Source of the DNA: Ceraceosorus guamensis
Taxonomy: Eukaryota > Basidiomycota > Exobasidiomycetes > Ceraceosorales > Ceraceosoraceae
Direction: 5' to 3'
NCBI RefSeq assembly: GCF_003144195.1
Contig: NW_020290017.1
Span: 255,197 to 319,196 of the forward strand
Length of the DNA stretch: 64,000 bases
A model generated the notes under the pieces. It saw only the letters and a list, made by a program, of their open reading frames with translations. It did no database searches and was not told the DNA's origin. The translations under genes and the position numbers were made by a program. Positions 32,448 through 44,008 of the stretch are shown one piece after another. Position 1 is the stretch's first letter. Each line of letters opens with the position of its first letter.

Positions 32448-35282
32448 TGTTGCGTAGCGATGTCTGCGAAGCGCGCAGCTTGATCGAGGTCGATGCCAGG
32501 AGGGTAGGCTGCTGCGCGTTTCGTGCTCGAGTGTAGAGCGATTCGTGCGCGAACGTGGAAGCGATATGAAAAGCCTGGATGCTCCAAAAGCCGAGCAATG
32601 CGATCAACGGCAAATGTGAACAATCGTAGAGCTCCTTGCGCTGCGAATCGGAAATGTGCGGGCAGCAAATGGCGCGAGAATCAGACCAAGTTCAAGGCGT
32701 GAATGTGAATGCGCACGTCGGGTCAGGGCGCATCCAAGATCAGTGCGTGCTGGTTGTATGCGAAGCTGCTGGCGGATGCGCGAAGGCGCGCTGTTCCCGA
32801 GCACAGCGACGATGACGGTCGAAAGGATCGCGTGCACTACTGCGGCCTTGCGATTTCACCGAGGAGGCGTAGGGAATGAAGAAAGACGAAGGACTGGGAT
32901 ACAAGGAGATGGAGAGGAATGAATGGAGGGGCTTCACAGCAACGAGGCGAGGAGTGTATAGCCCCTGTTCGACCGAATGCATGTGAAGCCTCCGTAGCAG
33001 GTGCTGGGAAGCTGGGCGGGCTAGCTTAAATTCACGATTGTAGCTCGTCCGTCTTGCTGCTACAGCATGCAGTCACCATCCAGTGGTATAGCTGACGGCG
33101 CGCCCGCCCGTGGAGAGTCGCTGCACAGCATATATTATGCTGCATGCATGCATGCAGGCAGGCAGCATGGCATGCACGCATCACCCTCGCCGCTTGGCTT
33201 TACACGCCCGCGCACTCATGACGCAGGTGAAGCAGTCTGAGTAGTACTCCTGCACACTCGCGGCAGCGCAAGGGCTACACCATTCACGAGTCACTCCGAC
33301 CGAGACATGACAGAGCGCCGTGATGCATCAACACCAGGACAGCGAGACATGAACATGCGTCACATCTGTCTACGTGACTTCTGGCGCGGCTGAAACCTTG
33401 ACGGCTGGAAGCGCATATGCAGCCGATGCCTATACCTACTGCTCCAGCCAGGCAGTTCTGATCAATCACGCTCAATACGTAGGAGGGCGGTGAGACGTCA
33501 AGCAGTTCTGCACGGCGTCGCGCGCTGTTGCCGCATATCTTTGGACGACATCAGCTTGTGTGTCGCGGCGAGCTCGCATCGGATCTAACGTTGCGCGTGC
33601 AGCTCGCCGGAATCTGTGCGCTGCCCAGTCAGCACGGGCAAAGAGCACACTTGCGCTGTGCTGTTCCACGAGCATGTCGGGCTGTGCAGACAAAAGTGAG
33701 TGTGCACAGCAATTCATACCTCATGTGCGCGTCAGGCTGTGCGAGCACGAGCTGCTACCATCCAGCACGCGCGCCGCGACGCACGGCGGATGCTTGCAGC
33801 TTAACTCAGGGGAGGTACCGGACCTGTCTCTGCATCGCTCCTCAATTTAAGTCACGTCGCGCCAAACGCGCCTCGCGGCACCGGGCTGCAGTGCTTCCAT
33901 GCGCGCGCGCCAATGACGGGCGCCCAACCGCCCGCCGCTTCTCGCTGCGCTTTCTTTACAAGGCGCTTGAGCAGTGTACACGCCATTGATGCGCTTGGGT
34001 TTCGCAGCGTGGAGTCGACGCACGTCCTACCTCAGATCGCGGATCTGCGACAGACACGTCAATGATCAACGCATCTGAAACGAAGTCGTGAGTCACATGA
34101 ATCAAAAATCGAGATTGACGGTGCAACGACCACAATGCCCAGCAGCAGTCAGGGCAACCGCCGATCATCCGGCGCCGTGATTCGTGGCCGGCGGGCGCAC
34201 CTCCGGACCAGGAGACAGAGCAGCCGGATCAATCTCTCCCAAGTCTAGCGCCTACGTCGAGCTCTTGGAATAAAGGGTTGTACGATTGGAAGACAGGGAA
34301 CAGTAGTAGGGTCGCGGGTCTTGATTTCAGGGGCCATGTGCATCCACGGAACGCACTCTTGCACGAACCTTTGAGAATCGCATGCCTTGGAGAAGGAGAG
34401 ATGGCTTGGCGCTCGCGTCAAGCATCTCTTCTGCAGCGAGTGTTAATGAGCGTCCTCGCAGCGCTTCATGTGCACAGACAGCGCGCCTGCGTTCATGTTC
34501 GATGCCAAGCTCTTACTTGTGGGGCTTGCAGAGCCAAACTCTGATTCAGACGACTTCTTTACAATCAGAATTATCGTTCTCGTGATTAATAAGTCTTAAT
34601 CCATGATTGCTTACAGAAGGTGTCATTCATGATTCACATTGTTAGCGCAATGTACACGCCCCTGGCAATCTCGCATCGTTCTGCAAGTCGGGCGGAGATT
34701 GGTGTTCAATTGTCCAAGAATTCTGTTTTAGTCGTGAGTACAAGTCCATCTGTTAATTGGTGGCCAGAACGTCTTATTAAACTTAATTGGGTCAAACATC
34801 ACGGATCTTGTATCACGTGGAACGAATAGGGATCCAAGGCAGGCACAACCAGGCACGTGATGCGATCCGCCGCGGGCCAGCACAAACGCACGCGCGATCG
34901 CGTTTAGCGTAACAGCAGCATCGCCGCCGCCGCTTTCGCGGAGGTGGAGCAACTCACGCCTTTGGCACGGCAACAGAGAGCACAGCGCACAGCATCATGC
35001 GAAGAAGGTCCGGTCCTTTGCTCAAGGAAGGCACCGTCGAGTTCAGACGCGAACAGCTACATTCGAGAAGTGCGCTGTCTTCTCCACAAGCACAGCGCTC
35101 CCTTTCTCTGCGGCACGAATCGACAGACAATCAACACGTTTATCGGTCTATATTTGAAGCGTCGCGGACACCTCAGCAAGGCGATACGCGGGGCTCTGCA
35201 GAGTACCCGAGCAGAAATCAGTGCGGAGACGCGCCTCGTCTCCTCTGCCTTGCCGCTCCTTCGCCGCTTCCTCTCCGCTACG
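32448..35282. other. Long divergent intergenic region (flippase / AVL9)
   Basis: No gene supported in 2.8 kb. Contents: a TGCATGCATGCATGCAGGCA simple repeat at 33141-33165; a TTCACGAGTCACTCC word near 33284; GC-rich sequence at 33.5-34.0 kb; an AT-rich island at about 34540-34810 in an otherwise GC-rich setting; and CACGTG boxes near 34816 and 34853. Small frames here show no domain and poor codon character. Confidence 0.5.
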
Positions 35283-38200
35283 ATGGCAGCGTATCCCGCG
35301 GACGATGCTTTGGGTATCGGAGAGGGCAGATCCAGCGCTGAGATCTGGGGAGGGGAAAGGTCGCAGGTGATCGAAAGCGCTGTAACAGATACGGCAGAGG
35401 AAGTGGAACAGACACCAACAGCTTCGACTTCGATGCAGACGCTCAGACCGGCTACTCCTACAACGGCGAGGGCTGTGCAGCTGTCCCCTACCGCAGAGAC
35501 GAAGCTCACTCTGCCAGAAGCAGTGCATGCCGCAATTGGAGCCGACTCGGAGGGGAGTGCATCTTTACCAGTCGTGCTAGGTATCGCAGTGGTCGACTTC
35601 GTGAGTGGTGTTGCGCGCGAGCATACAGCCAGCTCAGATGTCTTGTGCTGGGCTTTTCTGATCTCTGTGAGCATCGCCAAAGCCTTGTGATCCGCTCACA
35701 TTTGTAGCCCTCCTTTGCAGAATCATCTGGTTGGTCCGCAGATCGAGTATGCGCATCCGCCCGAGATTGCGCAAGACGAAGACATTTCCAACTCGCTACC
35801 CTTCCTCGCTCTTCCGGATGGCTCGCACTTGGTGAGTCATGATGATCAGTCATGCGATCTGTGCAGCAATCATGGCATCAATGCTTATCGTCGGCTCTGC
35901 AATACCTTCCTCTATCTCCACACAGTCAGACGAGGATTTCTGCTACTTCCATCTTCTGTCTCGGCGCATCTTACCAGAAAGCACCATATTCGGCATTTCT
36001 TGCAATAGGCAAATAGCCAGCGATAAGCTAGCTGTGAAAGGGAAAGAAGTGACACGCGGAACGGTTCAAAAGGCGGTCGTGGTCTTGGCGCGAGAGGTGA
36101 GCATGGATCCCGATAGCGCATGTGCGCAGAGGGCGACGTCGTCTTGCCAAATGTTGCTTGCACGGTGCTGACGTGTGCGATTTACTCAGCCCGTGTTCGG
36201 CCCTATAAGGGAAAAGCTCGGAGTGGTGACGCGCGCCTTCTTTGCCCAAGGCGATCTGCAAGACACGCACATCCTGGTAGACTTTCACGCCACGCTCGAG
36301 AGCGGTCTGAGCGTAGCCAGAGGAGCACCAATGAATAGAAGACGACCGAGTGGGTCCGTCGATGGGCATTCTACTGCGGACAGTGTTCCAGCTAGCGGTA
36401 CAGTCACACCGGATCCCGCCCAAGCCGCATTGGATCACGCAGCAGAGGTGGAGAAGGAGGCGGTGATGTACATGGGCACATCACTGAGAGAGCTGGTCTT
36501 CAAGTGGCGCTTCAAGACTTTGATGTTGCTCAAGCTGCTCCTCTTGCAGCGCAAAGTCATGTTCTTTGGATATCCGGTCGAGAGGCTATGCACCTATCAA
36601 TACTCTCTCGTCTCAATGGTGCCTGGCCTTCTTCTCGCGCTCGACGATGCAGGCTCACCGGACATGAGAACTCACAGCGGGCCGCGTCCCAAAGCGGAAA
36701 GTTTGCGAACCTCTGACCGCAAAAGCTTGCTGAGATTCATGGGCCTGCCGCTTACGCTCTTCGGATCGGGCGCATTCTTTCAACCTTATCTGCCGCTGCA
36801 GCAACTGGACATGGCCAGCAAAGCGAGCAGCTTTTTGGTGGGCACCACCAACAGCATCTTCCGCCAGCAGAAAGAGTGCAGAATTGATGTCATTGTCGAC
36901 CTGGAGCAGTCTAATCTGGAGTTCTTGGATCCAAAGTTGCAACAGATTGTCAATCTCACCGCCGCCGACAGGAAATGGATGGACGAGCTCGTGCATGTCG
37001 TGACGGAGAGCTGGAATCCAGCAGACCCCAGCAGGCCTATCACGATGCAGTACGTCGGCAGCGACGACTACCTCCGAGCTAAATTCGAGGACTACATCTG
37101 TTCGATGTTATCCACAGTCAAATACACCGACTTTCTTGTCAAGGGCGAGAAGCAAGGTGTCTCCATTTCAGCTCCGGATGCTGCGGTCGTAGCTTCCTTC
37201 GGAACAGACTTCATCAGTGGATTCAAGCAGACTAGCGCATATGCACTGTGGGATGCAGCCACCGATCCAATGATATTTGACCTGTTCGAGCACAAACATC
37301 CATGCGAAGGCAAAGTATCGGCATTGGAAGATGTCGGCCTGAGGGTGCAAGCTGGTCTGCACGATCTACATTTGGAGGAACAGTTGGCTCCTACGAGGGA
37401 AGCGATAGGCAATGCTTTGCAGTCAGGGGGCGCTACTGCATGGAGAATCGCAAACAAGTTCGGAAACGACCTGGCCAAATTCAGGAGAGAGCAAATGGCC
37501 AAGGCAGAAGCGGCTGCTGCCGCAAAAGCCGCTGGTAGCCCGAGCGCCACCTCCACTTCTCGGACCAGCGCTGAGACCGCACGCACCGACGACGGCAAGC
37601 ATCAGAGCGTCGACTGGTCCAAGTCTGGTGAGACGACGTCTACTGCAGCGGCAAGTGCACCCCCGACCAGTCCTCGATCTCAAGAGATTCAGGCCCAGGC
37701 TGCAGCAGCTGCAGCTTCGGCAGGCGAGACTGTACGGGCGGCATGGGGATCATTTGGATCATTTCTCTCATCTAGACAAAAAGCTTGGAGTGCGGCGTCT
37801 CCCTCTGACGGGCCTGCTCCCACCGCAAACAAGTCGGAAGTCCCGCGAAGCGGCGCCGCACCCTCTTCAGGATCGACGTATCCGCCCACGAGCGCCGCGG
37901 CCTTGGCGGAGGTATCAAGAGACTCGACCGCGAGAGACTCGGCGACTTCTTTGAGGTCTTCGTCGAGCAAAAGAGACTCGGTTGCCGAGCTGGCTGCAGC
38001 ACCCACTCTCAGATCAGGACCCATGGCTCGTCGGATAGCTTCCAATCTAGCCGAGTCCACTTCAGGCTCTTCGACGCCTAGCTCTTCGTCGCCTCAAGGA
38101 ATTGATGCGTCGCGCAGGAACTCTTCGGCTGTTGGCTCTTCACTAGTGGGGGGCAGTGTGATACCCATCGGCTCCAGCTCACGACCCGCTTCAGCTTCTT

Positions 38201-38652
38201 TTGCGAGCCCAAGCGCCCATAGCACTTCCGCGTCGGTTGTTGGAGGCGCACCAGGCGGCAGAGCCTCTCTGTTGAATATGCACCCTAGCTCGCCAGCCGC
38301 GAGGAGAGATGCGGCACGAGCCGCTGCTGCCGCTTCGTCCGACACATCATCCATCACCTCTAGTCCGCTCGCCGCGAGTAGTACTGCAGCAAGTCGAACG
38401 AATACACCTAGAAGCTACGTCAAGTCGAGCGGTACTGGGACTGGGTACATCACACCTCCCATCACGAGCAACAAGGAGGAACCAAGGGCAGACAGTCTGA
38501 GTGGCGATGGACAGCATTCGACGCGACCCTCTTCAGTCGAAGAGGCAAGGATGCCGGCAGAGACCTTCACGACGCAAGAGCAAAAAGCGGACGATGCTGC
38601 AGCAGATTCTCATGAGGGCTCCAAGTTGCCCAGTCTGACAGACCAAGAATGA
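35283..38652 (+). CDS. AVL9: AVL9-family membrane traffic protein
   Basis: Exons are 35283-35600, 35721-35831, 35926-36096 and 36190-38652, giving 1020 residues. The longin/DENN-like N-terminal half matches Avl9: VVLGIAVVDF joined to NHLVGPQIEY, NSLPFLALPDGSHL, then DEDFCYFHLLSRRI, TIFGISCNRQI, VTRGTVQKAVVVLARE and PVFGPIREKLGVVTRAFF. Downstream are FKTLMLLKLLLLQRKVMFFG and LCTYQYSLVSMVPGLL. Avl9 works in exocytic transport from the Golgi in yeast and is related to DENND6. The last 400 residues are a Ser/Ala/Thr/Pro-rich, probably disordered tail. All three introns are phase 0. Confidence 0.93.
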
Positions 38653-39019
38653 GCGCGCAGCTAGTCGGCAATTTTGGAGGCCCCTCCACCTTTCCCCACC
38701 TCAACCTTCGTCTTACCCTGTATTCATTGCCCATGTTTAGTGCATTGCGCGTCACTAATCTCGATGGTCTACGCCAAGTGACATCAGGACTGACCATACC
38801 GCTCGAGCTGACTACCCGGCCTGACGCCCCGCTCCGGCCGAGTCAGTCCGATGCAGACATGTCATCGCGATCTAGGGAAGTGAGAGACGATCTATTCGAG
38901 GAGTGTCGGAGGTCCGAATGCGTGACCATGCTGCGACGTGCTGGTTCCGGTAGCCAGAGATGCCCTCCCAGACCAATCTACGACCAAATCTTCGATGTTT
39001 TCCCTGGCGAATCTCCACC
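38653..39019. other. Convergent intergenic region (AVL9 / PLP enzyme)
   Basis: The 3' flanks of two convergent genes. The plus-strand frame here runs on into sequence that is antisense to the last exons of the PLP enzyme and is not taken as a gene. Confidence 0.5.
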
Positions 39020-41149
39020 TCAAGGGTCTCTCACAGCCATGCTGAGCTCACCAACATCTGCCCTGGCTTCTTTCTTGGCATCTCCCAACCTCTCTCCGCG
39101 CGACAGAGCGAGCAAAGAGTCTCTGACGTCCTCGATGAGATCATTGATATCTTCCAGTCCTACCGAGATGCGAACAAGACCCGGCTGAGGTGGATAGGAG
39201 CCGAGAGGAACAGAACCAAAGAAAGGGGAATGATGGAGCGCTCAGCGTTGCAGACGAAGAGGCGTCAAAGATTCAGACGCGAGCAGGACAAACGCACCTC
39301 TTCCGTGGATTCGGCAGCTTTGCGCCACTCCATCAAAGACTCGACACCTCCTAGCGAAGTGGCGGGCTAGGTACGGGTCACGAATTGAAGTGTGAGCTGG
39401 TCCGGCTCCACAGCGCCGCCGTACTACGGTACTACGCTCGAAGGCGCACTCACGATGAAGTATTGAGTGGCGTGCGGCAAGTAGCGTGCGTACTTTTCTT
39501 CCGAGAGCTACAAATCGAAGTGACCGCAAGTCCGAATCACGAATGCGGTGACGTCTTGTCAGCTCTCGCTTTAGCGAGTCAATAGTATGCAATGATGCGA
39601 GTGAACGTACCCGGATGCTGAAGCAAGGATTCCAGCCTCCGCTCATTTGCTCTTTCGGGTCAAAGTTCTGTCCACCTTCCACCTTCCTTCCGAGCTCATC
39701 CTTGTCTTGTCTAGGCTGCAGCGATCCATGCCAAACGCGCCTCACAATGCCGCTCTCCCTGATCTCCTTGTCCGCTTGCAAGCCTTCGGAGGTTTGTGCA
39801 GCCTCGGCGCTGGACGAGAGGATGACGTGAGAAGCGTTGTGAGAAGGCGATACGAGGGTTGTGAGGTACCGCACGAGCTCGGTAGCGGTCGAAGATTGTT
39901 GAGCAACGCGAACTTTGAGCGTGCGAAGGGAACGAAGTAGCAGCCAGCTCTCCAGAGAGCCGGGCGGTACGCCAACATATGTGCGGTCGTGCCAGAGCTG
40001 AAGGGCGAGGTGTGAGAAAAGAGGGGGATGCTCTATCAGAAGAAGTTCATAGACGGGCTGCTCGAGAAGTTTCCTCACCGCCAGCCACTCTTGTTTGCTC
40101 TTCACGCTGAGCACACCCGCCAACACGTCACTATGACCTCCAAGGTACTTGGTCGCTGATCAGAGGCATCACATATCAGCGTCCAGCAACTGCCCCGGGC
40201 AAGAATCAACACGAAGCGCGCTCACCCGAATGAAGGACCATGTCTGCACCTTGCTTGAACGGATCCTGCAGCCCAGGAGGTCCAAAAGTGGAGTCTACAA
40301 TCATGTGTCCTCCAGCAGCATGAGTCTGCCCAGCGCAAATGACAGCAAACATTTAGCATACGTCGCCTCGAGCATTGCGAGCCCTTACATGCACCTCGCC
40401 ATGGGCACACAAGGCTCACCTTATCAGCATAGTGTTTCAGATCCCGACTCTCTCCAGTTGGGTTGAGCGGGCTCTCAACCCAGACGAGCAGCCCACCACT
40501 CCAAGGCCTCTTCTCGTCCTTGCTCCTTTCAGCTTGAGGATAAACATCGTCCAAGTCTATAATCTTGACATCGTGGGAGCGCAGGTAGACTTCCGTAGAG
40601 ACGTGCACGCCAAAGTAGCCACCTCGACGGGCAATTACGCGAGGAGCATAATGGAGGACTGATGCGTAGGCAGCTGAGAGACTATCGAACGGAAGCGTGC
40701 GCATTTCGTGAGCATAAAGCCTCAAAAGGGAAGCAGAACGCTATTCATTGAGTTGTGACACACTCACCCGGACGCGTAAGTCAGCGCGTTGCCATTCTGC
40801 AAGACGAGAGCAGCACGACAAAGCGAGCATGAGCGAGGTACCACATGGTCGGTGATGATATGAAGCGCAGGCGGTCGAGACTCACCGTGATCGCACTGAG
40901 CACCTTCTCCACTCTAGTCCTGGTCTCATCCGTGTACCTCGAGTAAATGTGGAGCGGAGGATCTTGAAGATCGGCTTTTCCCTCTTCAAAGTCTTGCTCT
41001 GCATTGGCCAAGGCGGACTGAGGATGAGGCGTGCGGTAGGTCGAGCTGCTGGTGAGTGGAGGAGCTACGCTGTGGTTTGGATGGGTAGAGTGAGGTAGGT
41101 CGTCGGTGTGGAGGGACAGGGTGGACAGCCGGGCGTTGGGGAGAGGCAT
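39020..41149 (-). CDS. Trans-sulfuration PLP enzyme (cystathionine gamma-synthase/lyase family)
   Basis: Eight exons on the minus strand: 41149-40886, 40796-40768 (29 nt), 40681-40420, 40325-40226, 40155-39611, 39507-39454, 39366-39298 and 39184-39020, all in phase, giving 495 residues. Cys/Met metabolism PLP family blocks: NGNALTYASGLSAAYASVLH, VIARRGGYFGVHVSTEVYL, LLVWVESPLNPTGE, HMIVDSTFGPPGLQDPF, the PLP-lysine block VLHSATKYLGGHSDVLAGVL, PATSLGGVESLMEWR and GLVRISVGLEDINDLIED. These enzymes make or break cystathionine or related thioethers in the cytosol. The GGHSDVLAG variant and YFGVH (usual YGGT) resemble an uncharacterised fungal subgroup, so synthase versus lyase is not decided. The divergent SEN2 gene starts 535 bp away. 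Confidence 0.9.
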
Positions 41150-41683
41150 CTTGATTGGCTGCGAGGTGAGGCGCTGGCTTGGTGTGGAGAGAATCTACAC
41201 CTGGACAGAGGCGTGCAGGATGAACCCAATCGAGTGGAGGATTCCGACAGGACGTGGTGCTCAGGACGTTGGGTCACGGACAACTGAGATGAAGAGTGTG
41301 AGTGCGAGTGTGAGTGGGGAAGGGTGCATATATGAAGCAAGGCAGCCGAGGGCAGTCAAGAGTGTAGTGTACTGTAGATGCTATGGCGTGACTCGACGTG
41401 GAGCGTGCACGGACGTGAATTCACGAATTTGCAGAAATCCAAATTATCACGACTAAGCAGCTGCTGCACGCTCACTCGCGCGAGAGGATTTTGCCCGCCA
41501 AAGAGAATCATTCTGATTTTTGAGGTTCATCTCGACGGCATGACATGCATGTATGCGCTCCTCCTACAGCGACATCCCTCCCTTGTGCCTCTTCGTGATG
41601 CCACATTTGGCCACAATTTGAATTTGACCAGCGCTACACTTGAAGTTCAGCCCGATCGCGCTTGCCAATCCCGCTGTGCAAAG
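41150..41683. other. Divergent promoter region (PLP enzyme / SEN2)
   Basis: No gene recognised. A GTGTGAGTGCGAGTGTGAGT simple repeat lies at about 41296-41316 and a palindromic CGTGAATTCACGAA word near 41415. The SEN2 frame is open upstream to 41378 with further in-frame ATGs near 41540, so a longer SEN2 N-terminus is possible. Confidence 0.5.
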
Positions 41684-43694
41684 ATGCCGCGCGGTCGTCA
41701 TCGACAGAGCAAGCCTCATCCAAGCGCTGCTGCTCCTTCCACCTCCGCATCTGGAGTCGGCACCAGCGGTCCTTCGAGAGTCGCCGGTGGAGCAGGCAAC
41801 CCTAGTGCGGGCGTATCAGGCAAAGCTCGGTCCTCATTCAAGAATCAGGTCTACTCCCAAGCTTTGCCTGTACATGTATCTCCGCACGATGAGAATGGGA
41901 AGCGGGCAGGACGCACAAGACCGCATGAGAGTGAGGGATGGTGGGAATACATTGCGGCTTTGGTTGGGGCGAAGAGCGATAAAGGCAAGGGTCGAGCTAG
42001 TCAGCATGAACCACCGACTGCCGAGGACCCGCAGAGGAGCGGAGCGAGCAAGGTGAAAGGAACTTGGGACCCGCTCACTCGGTCAGTCTGGATCCACGTC
42101 ACTCCCACCGCGCCCATCGCGCCTCTCTTGGACCTGCATTCTTTCCAGGACTCGAGCGCGGCCGATCCCTCGAGCGCAAGAACAAGACCTCACAGAGATT
42201 CCCAAGGGAGAATAATCACAGGCAGAAAAGCTCAGACGTATGCTTCGAGGAAATTGTGGGAGCGGGGCTTCTTTGGCAAGGGAACGCTAAGCAGAAGCGA
42301 GCCTACTTGGAGGGATCGAAAGGTGGGAGAGGTCAGGGTAGAGAGGGAGCGAGCGCGCGGCAAATTTGGTGAGAGTGTGCTTCTGGTCGCGTATTCAGAA
42401 AGGGCCCGGTGTTCCGCGCGGACTCTGAGCATCTTGCGTCGCTTTACTCAAATGCCGTCCCCTCCTGGGCCTGCTCATCCTGTAGTCAGCACGCCGGAGG
42501 AATTGACAGCTCAACGTCGACGAGAGCGCAAAGCAGCCAAGATCGCCCGTGCTCGTTTGGCAGTTCGAGCAGGCACACAGCTGCCAGACGGCATCGTGGC
42601 GCTAGGAGGCGAGCTCAATTCGGAAGATGAGAGGGTGCTAGAACGCATCGCTGAGAGGGAACTGGATCGAGAAGACGTCGAGGGTCCACAAGATGAGTTG
42701 GAAGCGGAAGAAGAGTATGGGAAGCATATTCCTGGACTTATCTACTTGAGACCCAAGGACGAAGAAGACCGGTCAGAGCAGCGAGATGCACCAAGCAACG
42801 GCGAAGGAAGCCAAGCATTGCACACAGGCGAGCATGTGGAGGAGCATGGAGAGGAAGAATGGATAGAAGTGCAAGATATGGAGGTCCTTCAATTGAACGT
42901 GTACGAGGTCTTCTTTCTGGCAGGAATGCTCGACGTGATTGAAGTGTCGGACGAGCGAGGTGGCACGCTTGCCATTTTTGATCTATACGCCCTGCTCTGC
43001 AGCACGACTCTGAAGCCTGTACACCTGCCGCTCGCGCAACTTGAGATGCCAAGCATTCAAGATTTGGAGAACACGGCTCACCTGTGGGCAAGACCGGACA
43101 ACCCCTTCTTGGTGCAGTATGTTGCTTATCACCATTTCAGATCTTTGGGATGGGTAGTGAAGAGCGGAATCAAATTCTGTGTCGACTTTTTGCTGTACAA
43201 GAAGGGACCTGTCTTCAGCCATGCCGAGTGAGTCACAAGTTCGGAAGAGAACAATGTGCTGCGCTTGGCGCAGTCTGGCATAGACACGGATGGAAGAGCA
43301 GCGCAGCTGATTTGTCTCGCTTTTCACCGTCGCCGCCCTCAACAGATTTGCGATTCTCGTCATCCCATCTTACGTGGACTCGGCCGACTCGCAAGGAATC
43401 AAAACGGATGAGTTTACCACTTTTGACGGTTCCTCTGCTCCTTCTACTCCATTCATCCCGCATACAACATCCGGCGAGAAGTCCTGGGTGTGGTTCAGCA
43501 CGATGAACCGGGTTCAGACTCAAGTGCTCAAGACGCTAGTGCTAGCTTACGTCACGGTACCCAGGCGCTGCGACGTTGACCCGCAAGATCTCAGAGATCC
43601 ACAACGCTTCGTGCAGAGGTTGAAAGCGGGCGATCTGTACTCTGTCAGAGAGATCGCTATTAGACGTTGGGTGCCGGCTAGGATGAGAGCGTAG
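41684..43694 (+). CDS. SEN2: tRNA-splicing endonuclease catalytic subunit SEN2
   Basis: Exons are 41684-43227 and 43346-43694, giving 630 residues. The C-terminal nuclease fold is clear: [49 protein letters not shown] and [18 protein letters not shown]. The presumed catalytic triad is complete: Tyr in FLLY, His in FSHAE (just before the intron), Lys in VLKTL. SEN2 cuts the 5' splice site of pre-tRNA introns as part of the SEN2-34-54-15 heterotetramer. The N-terminal 400 residues are basic and acidic by turns, with [14 protein letters not shown] near residue 86 and a kinked charged helix around residues 270-300. ATG 41684 was chosen because protein-like sequence (basic [10 protein letters not shown]) begins there. 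Confidence 0.94.
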
Positions 43695-44008
43695 CGCTTT
43701 ACAATCACTGCTCAATGCGATGCAGATATGATGTCAATCTTGATGGATGCTTGGTCATGCGTGAAGAAGTCAGGACATCAGGCTGCAGAGGTTCGCAATT
43801 CGCGCCTGATTAGAGTTAGGTGCAAACATGCCACCATGAACCGGGTGAAAGCATGACGCATTGCAAAGAGGCTCGAGGAGGCAACGGCAAGTGATGCAGG
43901 GCCGAAAAGTTTAGAACGAGGGATGGTCATCGATGTGCACAGAGCGCGGACGTTGTCAAGAATGTACTATGACGGAGTGCTTCGTCCCTCTCTTCGGCAT
44001 GCTCAATC
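43695..44008. other. Convergent intergenic region (SEN2 / RING protein)
   Basis: 314 bp between two convergent stop codons; nothing further recognised. Confidence 0.5.

Noticed and set aside
38859-39370. Small plus-strand gene with a possible intron (…SEQRVSDVLDEIIDIFQSYR…)
   Set aside because: It looked coherent at first, but the minus strand here encodes GLVRISVGLEDINDLIED and PATSLGGVESLMEWR, the conserved C-terminus of the PLP enzyme. The plus frame is a shadow.
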